This document shows, piece after piece, positions 32,758 through 45,398 of a stretch of 64,000 nucleotides of DNA (positions within the stretch are counted from its first letter, which is position 1; every line of letters begins with the position of its first letter). Below the pieces are notes generated by a model that saw only the letters and a list, made by a program, of their open reading frames with translations, was not told the DNA's origin and did no database searches. This stretch comes from Kalaharituber pfeilii (Eukaryota > Ascomycota > Pezizomycetes > Pezizales > Pezizaceae), in the NCBI GenBank assembly GCA_015179045.1, contig WHUZ01000003.1, positions 186,001-250,000 of the forward strand, in the 5' to 3' direction. The position numbers and the translations under genes are program-made.

Positions 32758-33952
32758 GAGAGTAAGACGCACTGCTAGCTGCACGGAGGCTTGACTATGC
32801 ATATGACACCACGGCCAAGTAATGCCTGGGGTAAATGCGTAAGAATATTCAGGACAGGGGCATGAAAATTGATAGATGGACCATTATGATGCTTGAAATA
32901 GAGCAAGCATCTCCTTGTTCCGTTATAATGTCCTTTGAAACCTAACTGGACTGAAGTATAGCTAGGTGACGTTACTGGAGAGCAAGAAAAGTAGGCAGGA
33001 GTTGCCTCATTTCGAAGTGTTGCGTGATTTTCCCCCGAGCGGCATGGGCTCCTATATTGAAGAGGTAGATGAAAGAGGAAAATTAGAGAACTATCACAAG
33101 GAACTCATTGGCTGTAAAGGTCTCGGTCGATGGCAGAATCTAACATCGGGTCAATCGGGGTACACAAGTGCGGTCATCAAGTTGCAAGCGCTTGAAAAGG
33201 CACCGAATTCTTCGATTTTGCGTGCTTCATGTCAAGAACAGTGCCTCTACAGTACAGCTGGACGGTGTCTCTTTATTCGGCAAAACCAGCGCTAGGAGTG
33301 TCAGTGAGAAGGTGGCCTCAACCCCCCGCAGTGAGATAATCAATGCTTTGGATGTGATAAAATGGTTCAGTTGTGCCCGATTGTTGTCTATGACAATAAG
33401 ACCTTTGCTGCGTGGGTCTTTTTTCGGACCATGAAAGGAAAACTCTCATGCCTCCTCTCATACTCTAACAATTCTCAGACCCAGTCACACTATACCCACA
33501 TTTAAAAGTCTCGTTAAAGCACTGTATACCGTGTTTGCGCTGGTCAGACAGGGGTGAAATTACCCTCTTGTGACAGTATCTTGGTCCGGTTAGGGTGCAT
33601 TGCTGTATTAGCACGCTTACGACTTCCGCAGGGATGGTGATACGTATGCCTTCGGCGTAACCCAGCGAGGCGGAGAATGGTATGTATACCTCCGTCCCTC
33701 ACCCCTCTTTCTGCAAACTTCTTTTCTTTTATTCATTTTCGTCGAACTTTGCATTCAATTTTTTCTTTATTAGGACAAGAATACGCATTGTTATAATTCT
33801 GTTTCAACTCAGCGCAACAAACTAAGTTACCATATATTAAGGGTGCTATTACGCATTCCAGTAGCACCAGTTTGAGGCAAAAAGTAAACACATAGGAAGG
33901 AAGCAGTCCATTTTATTTGTCCGGCACTTTAGGTCTATCGCGAGATAGGTGA
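32758..33952. other. Upstream flank of the four-TM gene, weak ORFs only
   Basis: A plus-strand frame of 109 codons at 32966-33295 (containing SYIEEVDERGKLENYHKEL) and an overlapping one at 33168-33434 have fairly protein-like composition. They show no domain and no start context that convinces me. They could be a decayed gene. The rest is AT-rich. Confidence 0.35.
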
Positions 33953-34027
33953 GTGGCAATTCTAAATATATATATTAGCCTCATGCCAAAATGCATAAAT
34001 AACATGGCAACCATCATAATATCCAGA

Positions 34028-35366
34028 ATGACGAATCGACCCATCTCTATCCGGGCAGAGGAACAGATGGAACCCCTACGCCGCATAGAAATCGACTACG
34101 AGTCCCTTCAAGACCACCCCAAGTATGCCTGCACCAAAGTTCGGAACGGTCTCGGAAAGATGGCCAACCTTGTCAACATCATCTTGGAGCGTCTTGACCG
34201 TGACCCTCATTACGGACCAATCGCTCTTAACGACCATGAGAAAGAGACTGTAGATGGTCCAAATCATCTGCCTGGTGGCGTCCCAGCAGCCTCGATGAAT
34301 CGGCCTTGGTGCTCGACCCATAGAGTTCCACTCTTATGGGCATTCATTAGGCTCCTACAGGCATTTTTTTCGCTTTTCCTCATGATCATTTTCTCTGTGC
34401 ATGTGGATAATGTTCGGAAAAAACATGGTCCTGAAAATGGGATTGCCAATTTTTTTATCATCGGTGTAAGTTTCAGCCCTGGTTATAGAGATAGATAATG
34501 TCTCTGACACACTGGCATCTCCAGAGCGTGATTTCCATCTTCTATACGCCTGCATGCGCAGTCATTCGCTTTAATCGCCCGTGGTCGCCATGGTACCGCA
34601 AACTTGCCCCGATCATTCTTATCAATGACTTCCTTGCCTTCTGCTTCCATATTGTGGTGCTTGCGGTGTTCTCCACCCTCGTACAAACCCCATCAGTCTA
34701 CGGTTGGCGCTGGAACCAGCTCAGGTTCGTGCCAACAACTTGGTTACCATTCACCATCATTAGCATGTAAGTTTCTCAGCAATAGATGAGGACCTTCCAA
34801 TTACATAGCTAGAGCACCGTTCCTAATCATATTTCAGGATCTTGTACCTTATAACCACCCTGATGGCCCTCTACCTCGCTGCCTCATCGTCCTGCGAGCA
34901 TCACCCCGCGGGAGGCCAGCACTGCGCATTCAACTTCGGCTTCAGCAAGCATTGGGAGCGATTCCGTGAACGTCTCCGTGAGGATCGCGCCCACAGGGAT
35001 CAGCTCTATCAAATCATGGAGGGTATCCTCGATGGGCGCCTCGAACTCGTTGTCGTCCGGGCCGCCGGTGTACGCGATGTTGATGCCTCCGTTACCTCCA
35101 CATCAGCCCAAGCTCTAACTGGCAATACTCCACCTTCTCCCCCAGAAATATCAGATCCAGCAATCAAGCAATCAAAATTCCAGCTTGTGGCGCAGATAGA
35201 GACATCGGCACAGTCTTGCTGCAGGAAGTGTGGGGACATGGATGCGACCCCGCCATCCAATATCTATGCCGCGACGGCGGCGCAGCCACAGATCCAGTTT
35301 ATAACAACGAGAGGTGAGGATGAGTGTGATGATGAGAAGATGGCGCTGTTGAAAGAGCAGAATTAG
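34028..35366 (+). CDS. Four-transmembrane fungal protein of unknown function
   Basis: Exons 34028-34465, 34525-34766 and 34838-35366, with GT-AG introns of 59 and 71 bp, give 402 residues. About 95 hydrophilic residues (starting MTNRPISIRAEEQ) precede four predicted membrane helices: LLWAFIRLLQAFFSLFLMII, the NFFIIGSVISIFYTPACAVI helix that spans intron 1, LIN-DFLAFCFHIVVLAVFSTL, and the TIISMILYLITTLMALYLAA helix that spans intron 2. The cytosolic-looking tail is Arg/Glu-rich (HWERFRERLREDRAHRDQ) and then low complexity. Architecture is like MARVEL-type four-helix proteins, but I cannot place it in that family. Upstream in-frame ATGs exist from 33953; the one at 34028 was chosen because the extra residues look like translated AT-rich leader. 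Confidence 0.8.
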
Positions 35367-36102
35367 AAGCAGCATAGTGCGTGGTCCGTATGAATTGGCG
35401 ACTAGTGCTCCAGGTACGCAGTCGAACTCAATTGCAGTACATTATGCTCAAATTATACGGCCGTATACGTGGTGCATTCACAGGGGTTGTTGTGTGTAGT
35501 GATGGCATGTTTGGAGTTTCAAGTGCAATAATGGTGAAAAATCTGGTGGGCCTTCGGCTGGGCGCGGACCAGTAGGTTGAGGGTGAAGCAAAAGAAGCGA
35601 AATGCAAGATCATCCTTATCACTGTCTCTTTTTCTTAACTCGTTTGTGTTGTATGTTGTGATTCGGCTCATGCTTGTTCCAGTAGTTACTCCACTTGGCA
35701 AACCTTCCTTATCCATATGTTTGTCGTATAATCATTTCGTAGCTGGAAACACGGGTCTCCCAGCTAGGCCTGTGCATCACATAGCCTAGCTAGCTAGCTT
35801 TCTTTTTCCTTATTTCCTGACTTCTGCTCTGACTTAGCTTGGAGTAACAAGTAGTTATTCGCACTACACGAAGCTTTTCTATAAATTTACAGAAAGAAGA
35901 AAAAAGGCAATCTGAACTAAACACCCAAGAAATTTCGACACCACACTGTCGCCCAACAGGCCTGTCGCAATCAAACAAGGCAGCTGCAGCTGCACCGCGC
36001 ATGTTGCACGTATATACAAGGGCGGTGAACAAAGCCGAGTACTTATAAATGTTGTGAGTCACATATTAGTCCCATGTAGTCCATGCCAATCATGCCATAT
36101 TA

Positions 36103-36487
36103 GCGATATTCAGAATAAACTGTCTCCATATAAAATGAAATCCGGCCGTTTATCCGGTCTGTAGTCTGAGTACCCTCTTGTGAAAAAAAAAACCCCGGAT
36201 ACTGCATCGAGGCCTGGCAATATGCATCATATATATATGCAGTTGTCGCAAAAAAAAAAAAATAAAATAAAATAAAATAAAAAAAAATAAAATAAAATCC
36301 AACCGGATTTAACTATTTCACGAAAAAAAAAAAATATTAAAAAAATAAAATTAAAAATAAAAAATTAAAAATAAAAAAAATAAAAAAAAAAAAAAAAAAA
36401 ATAAAAAAATAAAACTGGGTTAAACGTAGGTTATACCTTTGGAAAAGAAAAAAAAAAAAAAAGATAAATTCTGTATGGAGATGGCTG

Positions 36488-36533
<46 letters not shown>

Positions 36534-36579
36534 AAAATCTCGGAAAAATCAGGCCGAATTTTTTTAATTTGAATACCGC
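36103..36579. mobile_element. TA-flanked MITE, GCGGTATTCAGATTAG family, copy 2
   Basis: The ends GCGATATTCAGAATAAA and TTTAATTTGAATACCGC lie between TA dinucleotides (36101-36102 and 36580-36581). It is collinear with copy 1 (8209-8586) but 100 bp longer, because short A/T stretches have expanded into poly(A), (AAAAT)n and a T run of about 40. The inverted repeats are more diverged than in copy 1. Confidence 0.8.
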
Positions 36580-36634
36580 TATTGTGCCCGCACCACAAAA
36601 TCGCAAATTATCGCTTTATCGAAGCACGCTCAAC

Positions 36635-37087
36635 ATGTCATATCCATTAGATCTCGATTTTCTTCTATTCGCAGGTCTTTTGCTTATATTTCAAACGTTC
36701 GACATCTGCTTCTACGGGGGCCAATATTTAATTGGAAGCAGGCAGTGGGTTGACACCCGGGCGGCTACGGTGTGCGTTACCCTGAAATCCTTCCTCTTCA
36801 GTTCAACTTGCGCGATATACTTTTGTATTCCCCCCGATATTCACCACTCCCTCCCGGCCCAGTCAACTTTGCTTCGTCAAATATCCACCTTGGTGCGCTT
36901 CTTTCCTGTACATATTCTATCTAGCCGCCAGCATGTCTGGAATATACTCGAACGTGTTTCCTGTATTAGAACCCCTACTATGGGATTTTTAACGCCAAGC
37001 CATATGCCAAGCTTTCAGTCACAAAGTCCAATCGAGACTACTCAATTATTACTTTTACGCGATGAATGCGCTCCTGTCGTTAGTTAG
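36635..37087 (+). CDS. Small putative membrane protein, unknown
   Basis: An open frame of 150 codons (172 if the upstream ATG at 36569 inside the MITE end is used) starting MSYPLDLDFLLFAGLLLIF. Two hydrophobic segments (LDFLLFAGLLLIFQTF and LKSFLFSSTCAIYFCI) could cross the membrane; the rest is polar with no known domain. It begins 55 bp after the end of a MITE and could be the surviving part of a larger gene. I give it moderate weight because the frame is clean and ends naturally. Confidence 0.4.
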   Translation: MSYPLDLDFLLFAGLLLIFQTFDICFYGGQYLIGSRQWVDTRAATVCVTLKSFLFSSTCAIYFCIPPDIHHSLPAQSTLLRQISTLVRFFPVHILSSRQHVWNILERVSCIRTPTMGFLTPSHMPSFQSQSPIETTQLLLLRDECAPVVS

Positions 37088-37689
37088 AAGTGCACCAGAT
37101 TAGCTTTGAGCTGTTATGGACAGTTGGGTGGTAATTATGCAACACCTTATAAACCTTGTATGCAATTAAAAAAAAATGTGTGTCGTATTTTTGTGTGTAA
37201 AACCTATATAAAAGTTCTGAAGACTTTTCGACAATAAGTCATACCTACTTCACTTTTGACCCCCGCTCCCCATGTCAGGTGGGGCACATTATGCATGCAG
37301 AGCCGAGTACATGTCATTATGAGCGCGAGCCCCCTTGCACTCGCATATGCGTCGAGCATCAACACAATTCACACTGTTCGCTGCAGGCAGACCCATATCC
37401 TGACGTCACGACCAACGACAAGCGCGAAGAGTTTAGGCCAGTACGGACAGGATAGCCTGGATACCACCAAGAGGAGACCCTTCGTTCTCTCGTGCCCTAC
37501 CGCATGTCCCCAGTATCGTGTAACTCACCCCATTACTGCTTATCGACATCGCTGACATTGCCCGCTCCGCTGCTCCCACTGAGCCGCTGGCCATCCCCAC
37601 GTCCTTGCCTGAGCACCTGAGTTGATGCCTCCCCTCCCACCGGGTAAGGCAAGCCTGGAAAGCGAGACACAGAAGGGGCGGACTCGACG

Positions 37690-38300
37690 TTGCGATAAAT
37701 TCGATAATGTGGATCAAGGCGCACATCGGCATACAGGACAACGAGAAGGCCGACCAAGCAGCCAAGATCGGCGCCATGATCCAATACCAGGCAGAGACGG
37801 TAACAGAAGCCAGAATGCGCATGGAGGTCAGGGCACGCCGAGCCGAGGAGAGAAACCGACTAGGCCTACAATATAAACCGCTGCAACGCCTCGGGACACT
37901 TACAGGCACCCTGGGAGGGCTACTAGGTGGGAAAGGGCTCAAATCCTGGAAGTCCCGAATCCAGAAGGCGAGCAGTCCGGAATGCCGGTGGTGCGGCGAG
38001 GAGAAAGAAACGACCGCACACATCTGGGAGAGATGCAGGGCATGGAGAAGAAAGTGGCCGGGAGGGGATTAGCGGAGACAAAGGCGGCGAGAGAGAAAGA
38101 AGGCGAGGACAAGTTGGTGAGCATACTGAACTGGGCGAAATCGTGACCTGGCGTCATTTCTTTTATTTTTATTTCCTTAAAGAAGGGGAGTCAGGGGTGT
38201 CAACTTATTTCCTACAATTCCTCATGTAACTAATCTCGCCATAGCCCACAGGGGCGGCAAGCGAGTAATGATACTAAAAAAAAAAAAAAAAAAAAAAAGA
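37690..38300 (+). mobile_element. 5'-truncated LINE: RNase H end, zinc knuckle and hairpin tail (family A)
   Basis: The coding end (37707-38072) begins with MWIKAHIGIQDNEKADQAAK, the last RNase H motif of fungal Tad/I-type LINEs. It ends with SSPECRWCGEEKETTAHIW and ERCRAWRRKW, a C-x2-C-x8-H-x4-C knuckle typical of LINE ORF2 C-termini. The 3'UTR, the hairpin (CTCGC/GCGAG, one extra G in the inner right arm) and poly(A) to 38298 follow. No clear LINE coding is readable before 37690, and I found no target duplication, so the 5' end is uncertain. It shows that the hairpin tail belongs to a LINE with RNase H and a zinc knuckle. Confidence 0.85.
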
Positions 38301-39076
38301 TGAATCCCCTTCCTTGATGATCTGGCCCACGTGTCCTCACCTCTACGAGAAAACCCCGCATTGCTCCTTCGATGTGCCGCAATGCGCTCGGCCAGTATAA
38401 GGCAATGAGGAACGCGACGGGAGTTGAGAGGCCCGGCGTATACACTCGCCTGTAGAAGAGCGCCAGGGTGGTGGTCACCTGACAAATGCACACAGCCCAA
38501 GCCGTGGTGCCCGTGAACAGACACTATGGAGTTGGGAACATGTGGAATATGCAGTATGAAGCCAGAGATTGAGAGTATGCAGCTGATAGTAACCTGTTGA
38601 TCAATGTTCTCAGGGTATCCCTTGCACCTTTCTGAGATTGTAATCACAATACACTAATCTTTCGACATGGAACTGGGAGTAAACGTAGATGTACATATTC
38701 CTGAGAAAACATAGCAGTAAACCTATCCTCCACCATCTCCTTTAGAAAAAAAAAAAAAAAAAAAAATTGTTTTCAACCATTAATTACAAACCGCCCCGGA
38801 CAAATCCGCAACCCTGTAAAGTTACTGCCGTAATTCTCCATAATTCAAAATAACTTCCACTAGTATGTCTGTGGTTGGCGGTTCTGCCGAGCTAGGTCTG
38901 GGTTCAGGGTAACTGCACGTTCGGCATTTTAGCCCCCGAGCCCAGCAACACAGATCGGCCAATGTGAATGGCTGGCGATGGGATGTGTGAGAGAAGAATA
39001 GGTGCGACGGAACTCAGGACTGTTCCACGCCATCGTGACACTACTACTCATGTCCTCAAACGCATTATATGCTGTT

Positions 39077-39107
<31 letters not shown>

Positions 39108-40949
39108 TGTACCCATAGCTGGATAATAGCCACTCGGGGTCGAAGTTCATATCCATGTATAGGGAACGTCCATAATACAACTTCCCGAGCAAGCAAATGT
39201 CCTCCGCTACAGTGCCAGCCCCTAGCTGGCACCCTGTCCACGCGCCCGGAACATCCACGCGAGCAAGAGTAACGTCCAGTCACATCGAACTCCGATCACC
39301 GTCCCTCCTCAGGCATCACGTACTTTCTCTACTCTAACCCTAACCCCGCATGCGCCGCAAACCCTTCCGCCCCCTCCCCCCCCCCCCCGACATGATGTAA
39401 AATTCTGTGATTTACATCTTTTTTTTTGTTAGATTTTTTTTAAGATAATTGGCATCTATCCCATACATACGTTCTATGTATATATATCCAAGTTCCCCCA
39501 TGTACCGAATAGACCGCACCCGCACGGAAGGAGAGGTAGGTACGCAGGTACTCTTCGTTCGTCTCAACATGCACGTTTGATGTCTCACAAAAAGCCCAAC
39601 AAACCATATGCAAAGCCCCACCCACCCAAAGCCATGGATAAAAAATTCTGGAAGCCCCGGAAACCGGGGGGGTAGGCCGTGGTTGTATCATTTAACATCA
39701 AGTAGCTTGTTTCCTCACCCCTCACCCCCCCCGCTCTCCTCCGCCTTTCTGACGGGTAAGCAGGTGCTAAGAGTTTATGCTATCGGAGTATTATACAATA
39801 AAGTTGGGGCTAAACGGCACGGTGTTCACTGGAGAAAAAGGCCGATTGCACAGGTACCGGCCGGTAACCAGTACGTATAACGGATACCAGCGGGTATGGT
39901 GGTGTCGATTTGGGGAGGGGGGTGCAACCCACCGTGTCGCAGAATGCACTGCACTGCACACGTGGGGCCGCATGCGGGGCATGTATCCACGCCCCCCACC
40001 CCACCCTGTATCCCATGATACATGCGCTCAAAAAAATCCCAAGCTCAAGCCCCCCCATGTAATGACTAAAAAGCACGTACGCGAGCACCTTGGGGGGAGG
40101 GGTTCATATATTTGAACTCTTATTATCGCAAATCGGTCAGCAGGTAAGTGTCCCCCTGCCCCCACCTTGAGCACGCCGCACAAATCGTTTAACCATGGAA
40201 ACAGCGCAGATCAAAGCATGCAAACTGTCTTGTAGACAGGTAACAATAACAAGGAACCCTACCAGATCTTAAGTGCCAAATATCAGGTTGACATTCCCCG
40301 AATCTCAGATCTGACACTGGAGATCAACGATCTGCCGCGGGAAACATCCGCTAGCTCCCACAGAACTGGTACCCATTAGACTACTTGGTACGATAGACGA
40401 TGAGATGAAAACATATACTGGTTTATCCAAATTTATTGCAATATAGTGTAATAAAGATCCATCGCCGCCCATCCCATCTCTACCCAAACCTTTAACGCCC
40501 CCTCCCCCCATCTCCAGCCTCCATTCCCACGCCACAAACCCCACGTATACGAAAATTAGGCCAAGATACCAAATAAAAGCAAACAAAAAGAAATCAAAGA
40601 AAAAGAAGAGTAACAAAAAAAACAAAAAGCAAGCGGTCCGGTTCCCAATGCACCACCCTGCAATTCAAAAATAGAGGAAAGACCTTGGAAAGTAACAATG
40701 TAGGAAAAAGGAGATGGATCAAAAAGGCAAATATATCCTAACAAACCCGCCGCCACCCCCCCCAAAAAAATCAGATAAGAAAGCCCAAAAGCAAAGACAA
40801 ACAAGGACCCACAGCCGCTAATAGCGAAGAGAAAATGGAAGAAAGCAAGGAGGAGAGATTGTAACTGAGTACAAGACAGGAAAAAAAGCAAGAAAAAGGA
40901 ATTGGATAGGAACTGAGTGGGATGATAAATGCTTCAATCAACCGACAAG

Positions 40950-40986
<37 letters not shown>

Positions 40987-41547
40987 GAACGCGAGTGCAA
41001 CGTATTTGATATGTGAATGCCATTTCCGACCCATCGACTGTTACCCTTCCTTTCAAGAATTCCAACCTCTTCCACCAAATTGTAATTATGTTGACCCTGA
41101 TATTCATCCATTACATCCCCTATTCTATCGTTCCATGTTCCGTGTATTCCTATCTCAAGCCTGTCCCCTCAATCAAGTTAGGAAACCCATTCTATTCCAT
41201 CAGAAAAGCATTCACAAATCAGTACCAAAAGAAAAAAGGAGGTACAATGCAACAAGCGAGAAGGAAAACGCAGAATAAAACGCAGAGTAAAAAGCATCCA
41301 AACAAAGCAACCCAATCCCATGGCACACATTGTTTTCTGTCGCAGCAACGCATGCAGTAGTGGGATGAGAATCCTACCTAACGCCCTGAACGTCCAGACA
41401 AGGAACCCAAGCTCCAAAAAGGAAATGCCCAAAGGGAATCGGGAACACAGTGAGGGTGTAGACCTCTAACTCATTAATAACCCGAGCCAGTACATAAGCC
41501 AAGGTGAACGCCTCGTAATTCATCCACACAGACAAGAGTAAGATATA

Positions 41548-41592
<45 letters not shown>

Positions 41593-41919
41593 TCCGCCTT
41601 ATAAATAAAAGAACCCGAGAAGGTAACTCCTCTCTTAACCAAGAAACACGATTCCCCAACTTAAATCCCGGCCAATTTTTGCGCCTAAGAAAGTGAAGAT
41701 GATTGAGCAAGGAAGAACGAAATGATGCAAGAAATGGATTCCAGAAATCGACTGCCGCATACGTGATAGTGACGAAAGCTTTTCCTTTTTATTCGAAATA
41801 GGTGAACGGAAACGACGATACCGTTATATAGTATGGAAATGCAATCTTTGTTTTTTTCTTTTTCCTTTTTTTTTTTTTTTTCACTTTTGTTGTTGTATTG
41901 ATTGAGAAGTTCGCTTGCG
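38301..41919. other. Gene-free, low-complexity region
   Basis: A minus-strand frame at 38300-38500 (VCICQVTTTLALFYRR and onward) reads somewhat like a membrane protein relic that runs into the LINE tail; no family recognised. The rest has several poly(A) runs (38745, 39081, 40952, 41550) and poly(C) at 39377. I found no hairpin of family A or B beside these poly(A) runs. Frames rich in Phe or Lys are homopolymer artefacts. Confidence 0.5.
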
Positions 41920-44621
41920 TCAGTCCTCCACAAGTATATCCACTTTCGGTCCTCGCTCGTTGTTGTCAATCAGGGCCTTCAAGTATGAATCTTCTCTTTC
42001 TCGCCTTTCCCCCCGTTTCCGTACTAGCCTTTCCACTGCCTTCTCAATAGCTTCAATGTGGACTTGAAGAGGAATATCACCTGCGCCAACCCCCATGTGT
42101 ATATTTGCCATGTTGCCTTCGCCCACTAAGAGGGGTTCCGCTACCCTTTTCCTCAAGATTTCCAAGTCGGCCATCATCCGATCTAGTTCTAGAACTGTAC
42201 TCTCAACATATCCACGTGCCTCCTCTTCATACTTTCCAATCATCTCAAGTAGCTTAGCATTCTCACGGAAGTTCTTGCGTTGAATCTGGTTGCCTCCCAT
42301 TTTTGTCCACAAGGAGGAGAGTACAACCTCCTCTTCCTTTTTGATGTCTACCACTTCACGAACAATTTCATCGTATATCGGTTTATGCTGCTCCGAAAGA
42401 TGTGTAAGGGAGGTGAATATTGTCTCTCCATCCCCGACAAGCTGCCTAAGGTTCATCTCGAGTACTTCTGCAGCCTTGTTGAATGTAGCTGCTATCTGTG
42501 CACGCGTTTGAGGCGAGTGACGATGAACTACGGGAGCAGAAGGCGAGGCATGAGGAATATTAGAGTTTGACGATGTCATTGAGACAAGATAGCCAATAGG
42601 TTTGTATACGACGGGCGTGAGAATTGGGTTTAGTGGCGACAATATCGTGGATAGAAAGCTTTTTCGGTTTTCATATTCTTTGAGGCCATTGAGTTCTCTG
42701 AGCGAATATTGATTGATGGAGAGCAGTCTGTACATAATTACGGATAAACAGTTAGTCCTCTTGTACCAGCAAACTCCCTCATCAACCATTGTAACCCATT
42801 GAGGGGAGGAAGGTGACTAAAATCAAATGGAGGAGGACTCCGCACTGATCAAGAACGCCTCCAACTTTGCTTCCCCAGCCACTGAGGGCTCTCACACTAG
42901 CCTTAGCATCAGTCGCAAAAGCGTCCAGCTTTGTGCTCAGGCTTTCCTTGCACTTGAGATCACTGTATCGAACAACAGTGCTCAAGTCACTAACGGCCAT
43001 TTCACTTGATTTCATCGCTCGAGCTAGTGCACTGCCACCAGCTGCACCATCGACTATCTTTTCGAAGGAAGACTCGATATTCATAAGTGTAGGGAAGTCT
43101 GGATAGGTGGCATTTGCAAAACTCTGACCTGTATGCCCTTGAACATTCTGGTAGTAATTGTGACATGAGGATAAAGTAGCAAAACCGGGATTCCCACATA
43201 GTAATGGAACTGCAAGAGAATTAACAAGAAGCGAAATCAAAAGCCCAAGCCCGCCGAGAACAAGGATAAAGCAAATAGGTCGTTTGACTTTTCTCAAAAT
43301 GGAATCAATCTGACTCGTAATCTCGTGGACATAAACGGAAATTAGATTGTCATCCTTCTTGCTCGTCGCCTGTGGAACAGTTGGTGGGACCGCTGGGGTT
43401 GCTTGAGCAGCTCTTCTGACAGACGAAGTAGTGGAGTGCGCAGATTCTGTGGGAAGTGGATCTTCGGGAGTCAGAAACAAAAACACGTATGACCACTCTG
43501 ATGGTACTCGGAAGACCACATGATCAGAAGGAGAGGGGGGGGGGGGGGGGAGAAAGGGAAGGTAAAATAACGGGGGAAATACCTCTCCATTGCATGCCGA
43601 ACTCTTGAGTATAGCTCGGAATACCACTTGTTGCACGGCTAACTTCAGACTCGTCGACTGCAGACGCGGACATGGGCATGCTGATATCCCTCTGTGTAGA
43701 TGGATAGAGATGGCTGGATTCATCAAGATCCTCCTCTTCCTCCATGACCATCTGCTCTGTCCTGTATGCCGCTGGTCGAGTCTGCGCTCCAAACCTCTGT
43801 TTGGCAGTGTTTGCAAAAGTATTAAACCTTTCGAAAAACTCACTTGGCCCAGGAGGCTTCCTTGGACTAGGTTCTCGCTCCTCCAGAAATCCTTCATGGG
43901 TTTGCGCATGTGGATAATAACGCCGCAGTCCCTCAGATATAGGGAAGGGTAGATCGGCATTAGGTTTGAATTCAGCTGCATATTGCACTTCTGCTTCTAA
44001 GAGGGGTGAATCATCTCTTTCCCAAATGCTTGGGCGTCTATGCTGCTGGTAAAAGAGATCACGTTGATGCTGTCTAACCTTTTCTGCGGGAGATATTGAA
44101 CTATACCCTGATAACACTTCAAACGACAAGTTCGAAGGAGTGGGTGAAGGCGCATAAGATGTTCCAAGCTCAGAGAGTTGCCGATGATGATGCCCGCCCC
44201 ATAGGCTATGCGCAGAGGAAGACACCGCTGTGGTTGGCGGGGTATTGACATCTTCTGGGGAGGTAGCAGTTGTGGATGGCGGTGGAGAGGAAGAGCTATA
44301 TCCGAGACGTGGGGTGTGGACAAGAGCGGGGACAGGAGAGAGGGTTCTGATGGGCTGCTCGAATTGACGTGGGAATTGATGCTCAGGAGAGTTTTCGCGA
44401 GATTTAAGTGGATGTTGAAAAGCGGCAGAAAGTTGTAATGTACCACTCCCATTCATTCCATTCAGGTAAGAGGCCCTCATTCTTGCGGATTTTGGCGATG
44501 GTGGGCTTTTCTGGCTGTCGCTGTAGTTATCAGAGTTGTTGAGATGTTTACGAGATGGGTTTGCTGAGTCGGCAGTTGACATCGCATCCACGGACAAAGG
44601 GGATGGAATAAGCATTTCCAT
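41920..44621 (-). CDS. Large fungal membrane protein of unknown function
   Basis: Exons 44621-43583, 43461-42846 and 42727-41920 join in phase through GT-AG introns of 121 and 118 bp to give 820 residues. The first 350 residues are Ser/Pro-rich and disordered (for example SPPPSTTATSPEDVNTPP). A membrane segment near residues 405-430 reads CFILVLGGLGLLISLLVNS. The following part, with Cys at LLCGNPGFATLSSCHNYY, is probably lumenal or extracellular. A second hydrophobic stretch (SPLNPILTPVVYKPIGYLVS) precedes a helical region, about residues 590-820, rich in Glu/Lys/Arg that probably forms coiled coil. The second intron has a weak donor (GTGCGG) but a good GACTAAC branch site. The first contains a 15-base C tract on the coding strand. 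I recall no named family. Confidence 0.82.
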
Positions 44622-44843
44622 CCTGATTTCTGTATTTCTCGCTGGTTGCCAGCAAAACAGACAGATGCGCAGATTGGACAGTGACTCGATTTAGGCTGCA
44701 GTTCGATGACTTGCTTTTGCCGTGCGTTAGCGACTGCGTCAGAGTTGTATCTATGAGTATTGATGTGCGAAGGGGGGCAGTACAGGAGAAGAGGTACAAT
44801 TTTTGAGGTGGAGGAATCCGATCGCAGTGGGCGGATAACGGTA

Positions 44844-45398
44844 GGGGGGGGGGGGGGGGGGGATAGGATCAAGGTTGAATCAAGGAATGCTTTGTCCTTG
44901 CGAGATGGAGAATGGGTGGAATGCGACACAATGAGAAATAGCAGAGCTATAGAGCTGGATAGGGCTTCACACTAAGGTTGACTACCGTTCGTTATCAAAA
45001 GCCTGGGGGGGGGGGGGGGGGGGGGGGGTTAATCTCGAACAAAACACCAGCAAGATGCGGATAATGCAGACGAGAGAGGGGGGGGGGGGGGCGCAGAGGG
45101 GGGAGGGTGGAGCGGTTTGTACGAGACGGTGGGGGGGGAGATGGGGGAGGGTTGTGTTGAAGCGACTCCCATCCCACCACCCAAGGCGCAGTGGAGGGTG
45201 GGCGCAGCGCGTGATTGGTCGTCTGACGGGGGGGGGGGGGCCGCCGTTGTCGCTGGACGAGTTGGGGATGCAAGCGGATAGCGAGGTACGGAGTACCAGC
45301 AAGTCGCTCTGCCCCTTCATCCCTCAGTAGAAGGTGGCTCCACGAGCGTGGTGATGCGTGCGCAGAGGGCCACAGAGCGGAGGGGGGGGGGGGGGGGG
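44844..45398 (+). repeat. Cluster of long G tracts
   Basis: Uninterrupted runs of 19 G (44844-44862), 24 G (45005-45028), 14 G (45078-45091), 13 G (45228-45240) and 17 G (45382-45398) on one strand within 555 bp, just upstream of the 820-residue membrane protein gene. C tracts follow at 46318-46333 and 46583-46598 (16 C). Any of these could form G-quadruplex DNA. ORFs across them encode only Gly or Pro runs. Confidence 0.95.

Noticed and set aside
36337..36606. Minus-strand ORF rich in Phe and Lys
   Set aside because: It is made of poly(A)/poly(T) runs in an inflated MITE. The same holds for Phe-rich frames at 38222-38647, 38929-39258 and 40305-41034.
37433..38023. 196-codon minus-strand ORF
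   Set aside because: It is antisense to the LINE RNase H and zinc-knuckle coding sequence, which has clear motifs on the plus strand.
39336..39352. CTAACCCTAACCCC resembling telomere repeat
   Set aside because: Only two units; too short to be more than an interstitial coincidence.
38745..41591. Poly(A) runs at 38745, 39081, 40952 and 41550 as further retroposon tails
   Set aside because: None has the family A or B hairpin beside it, and no target duplications were recognised.
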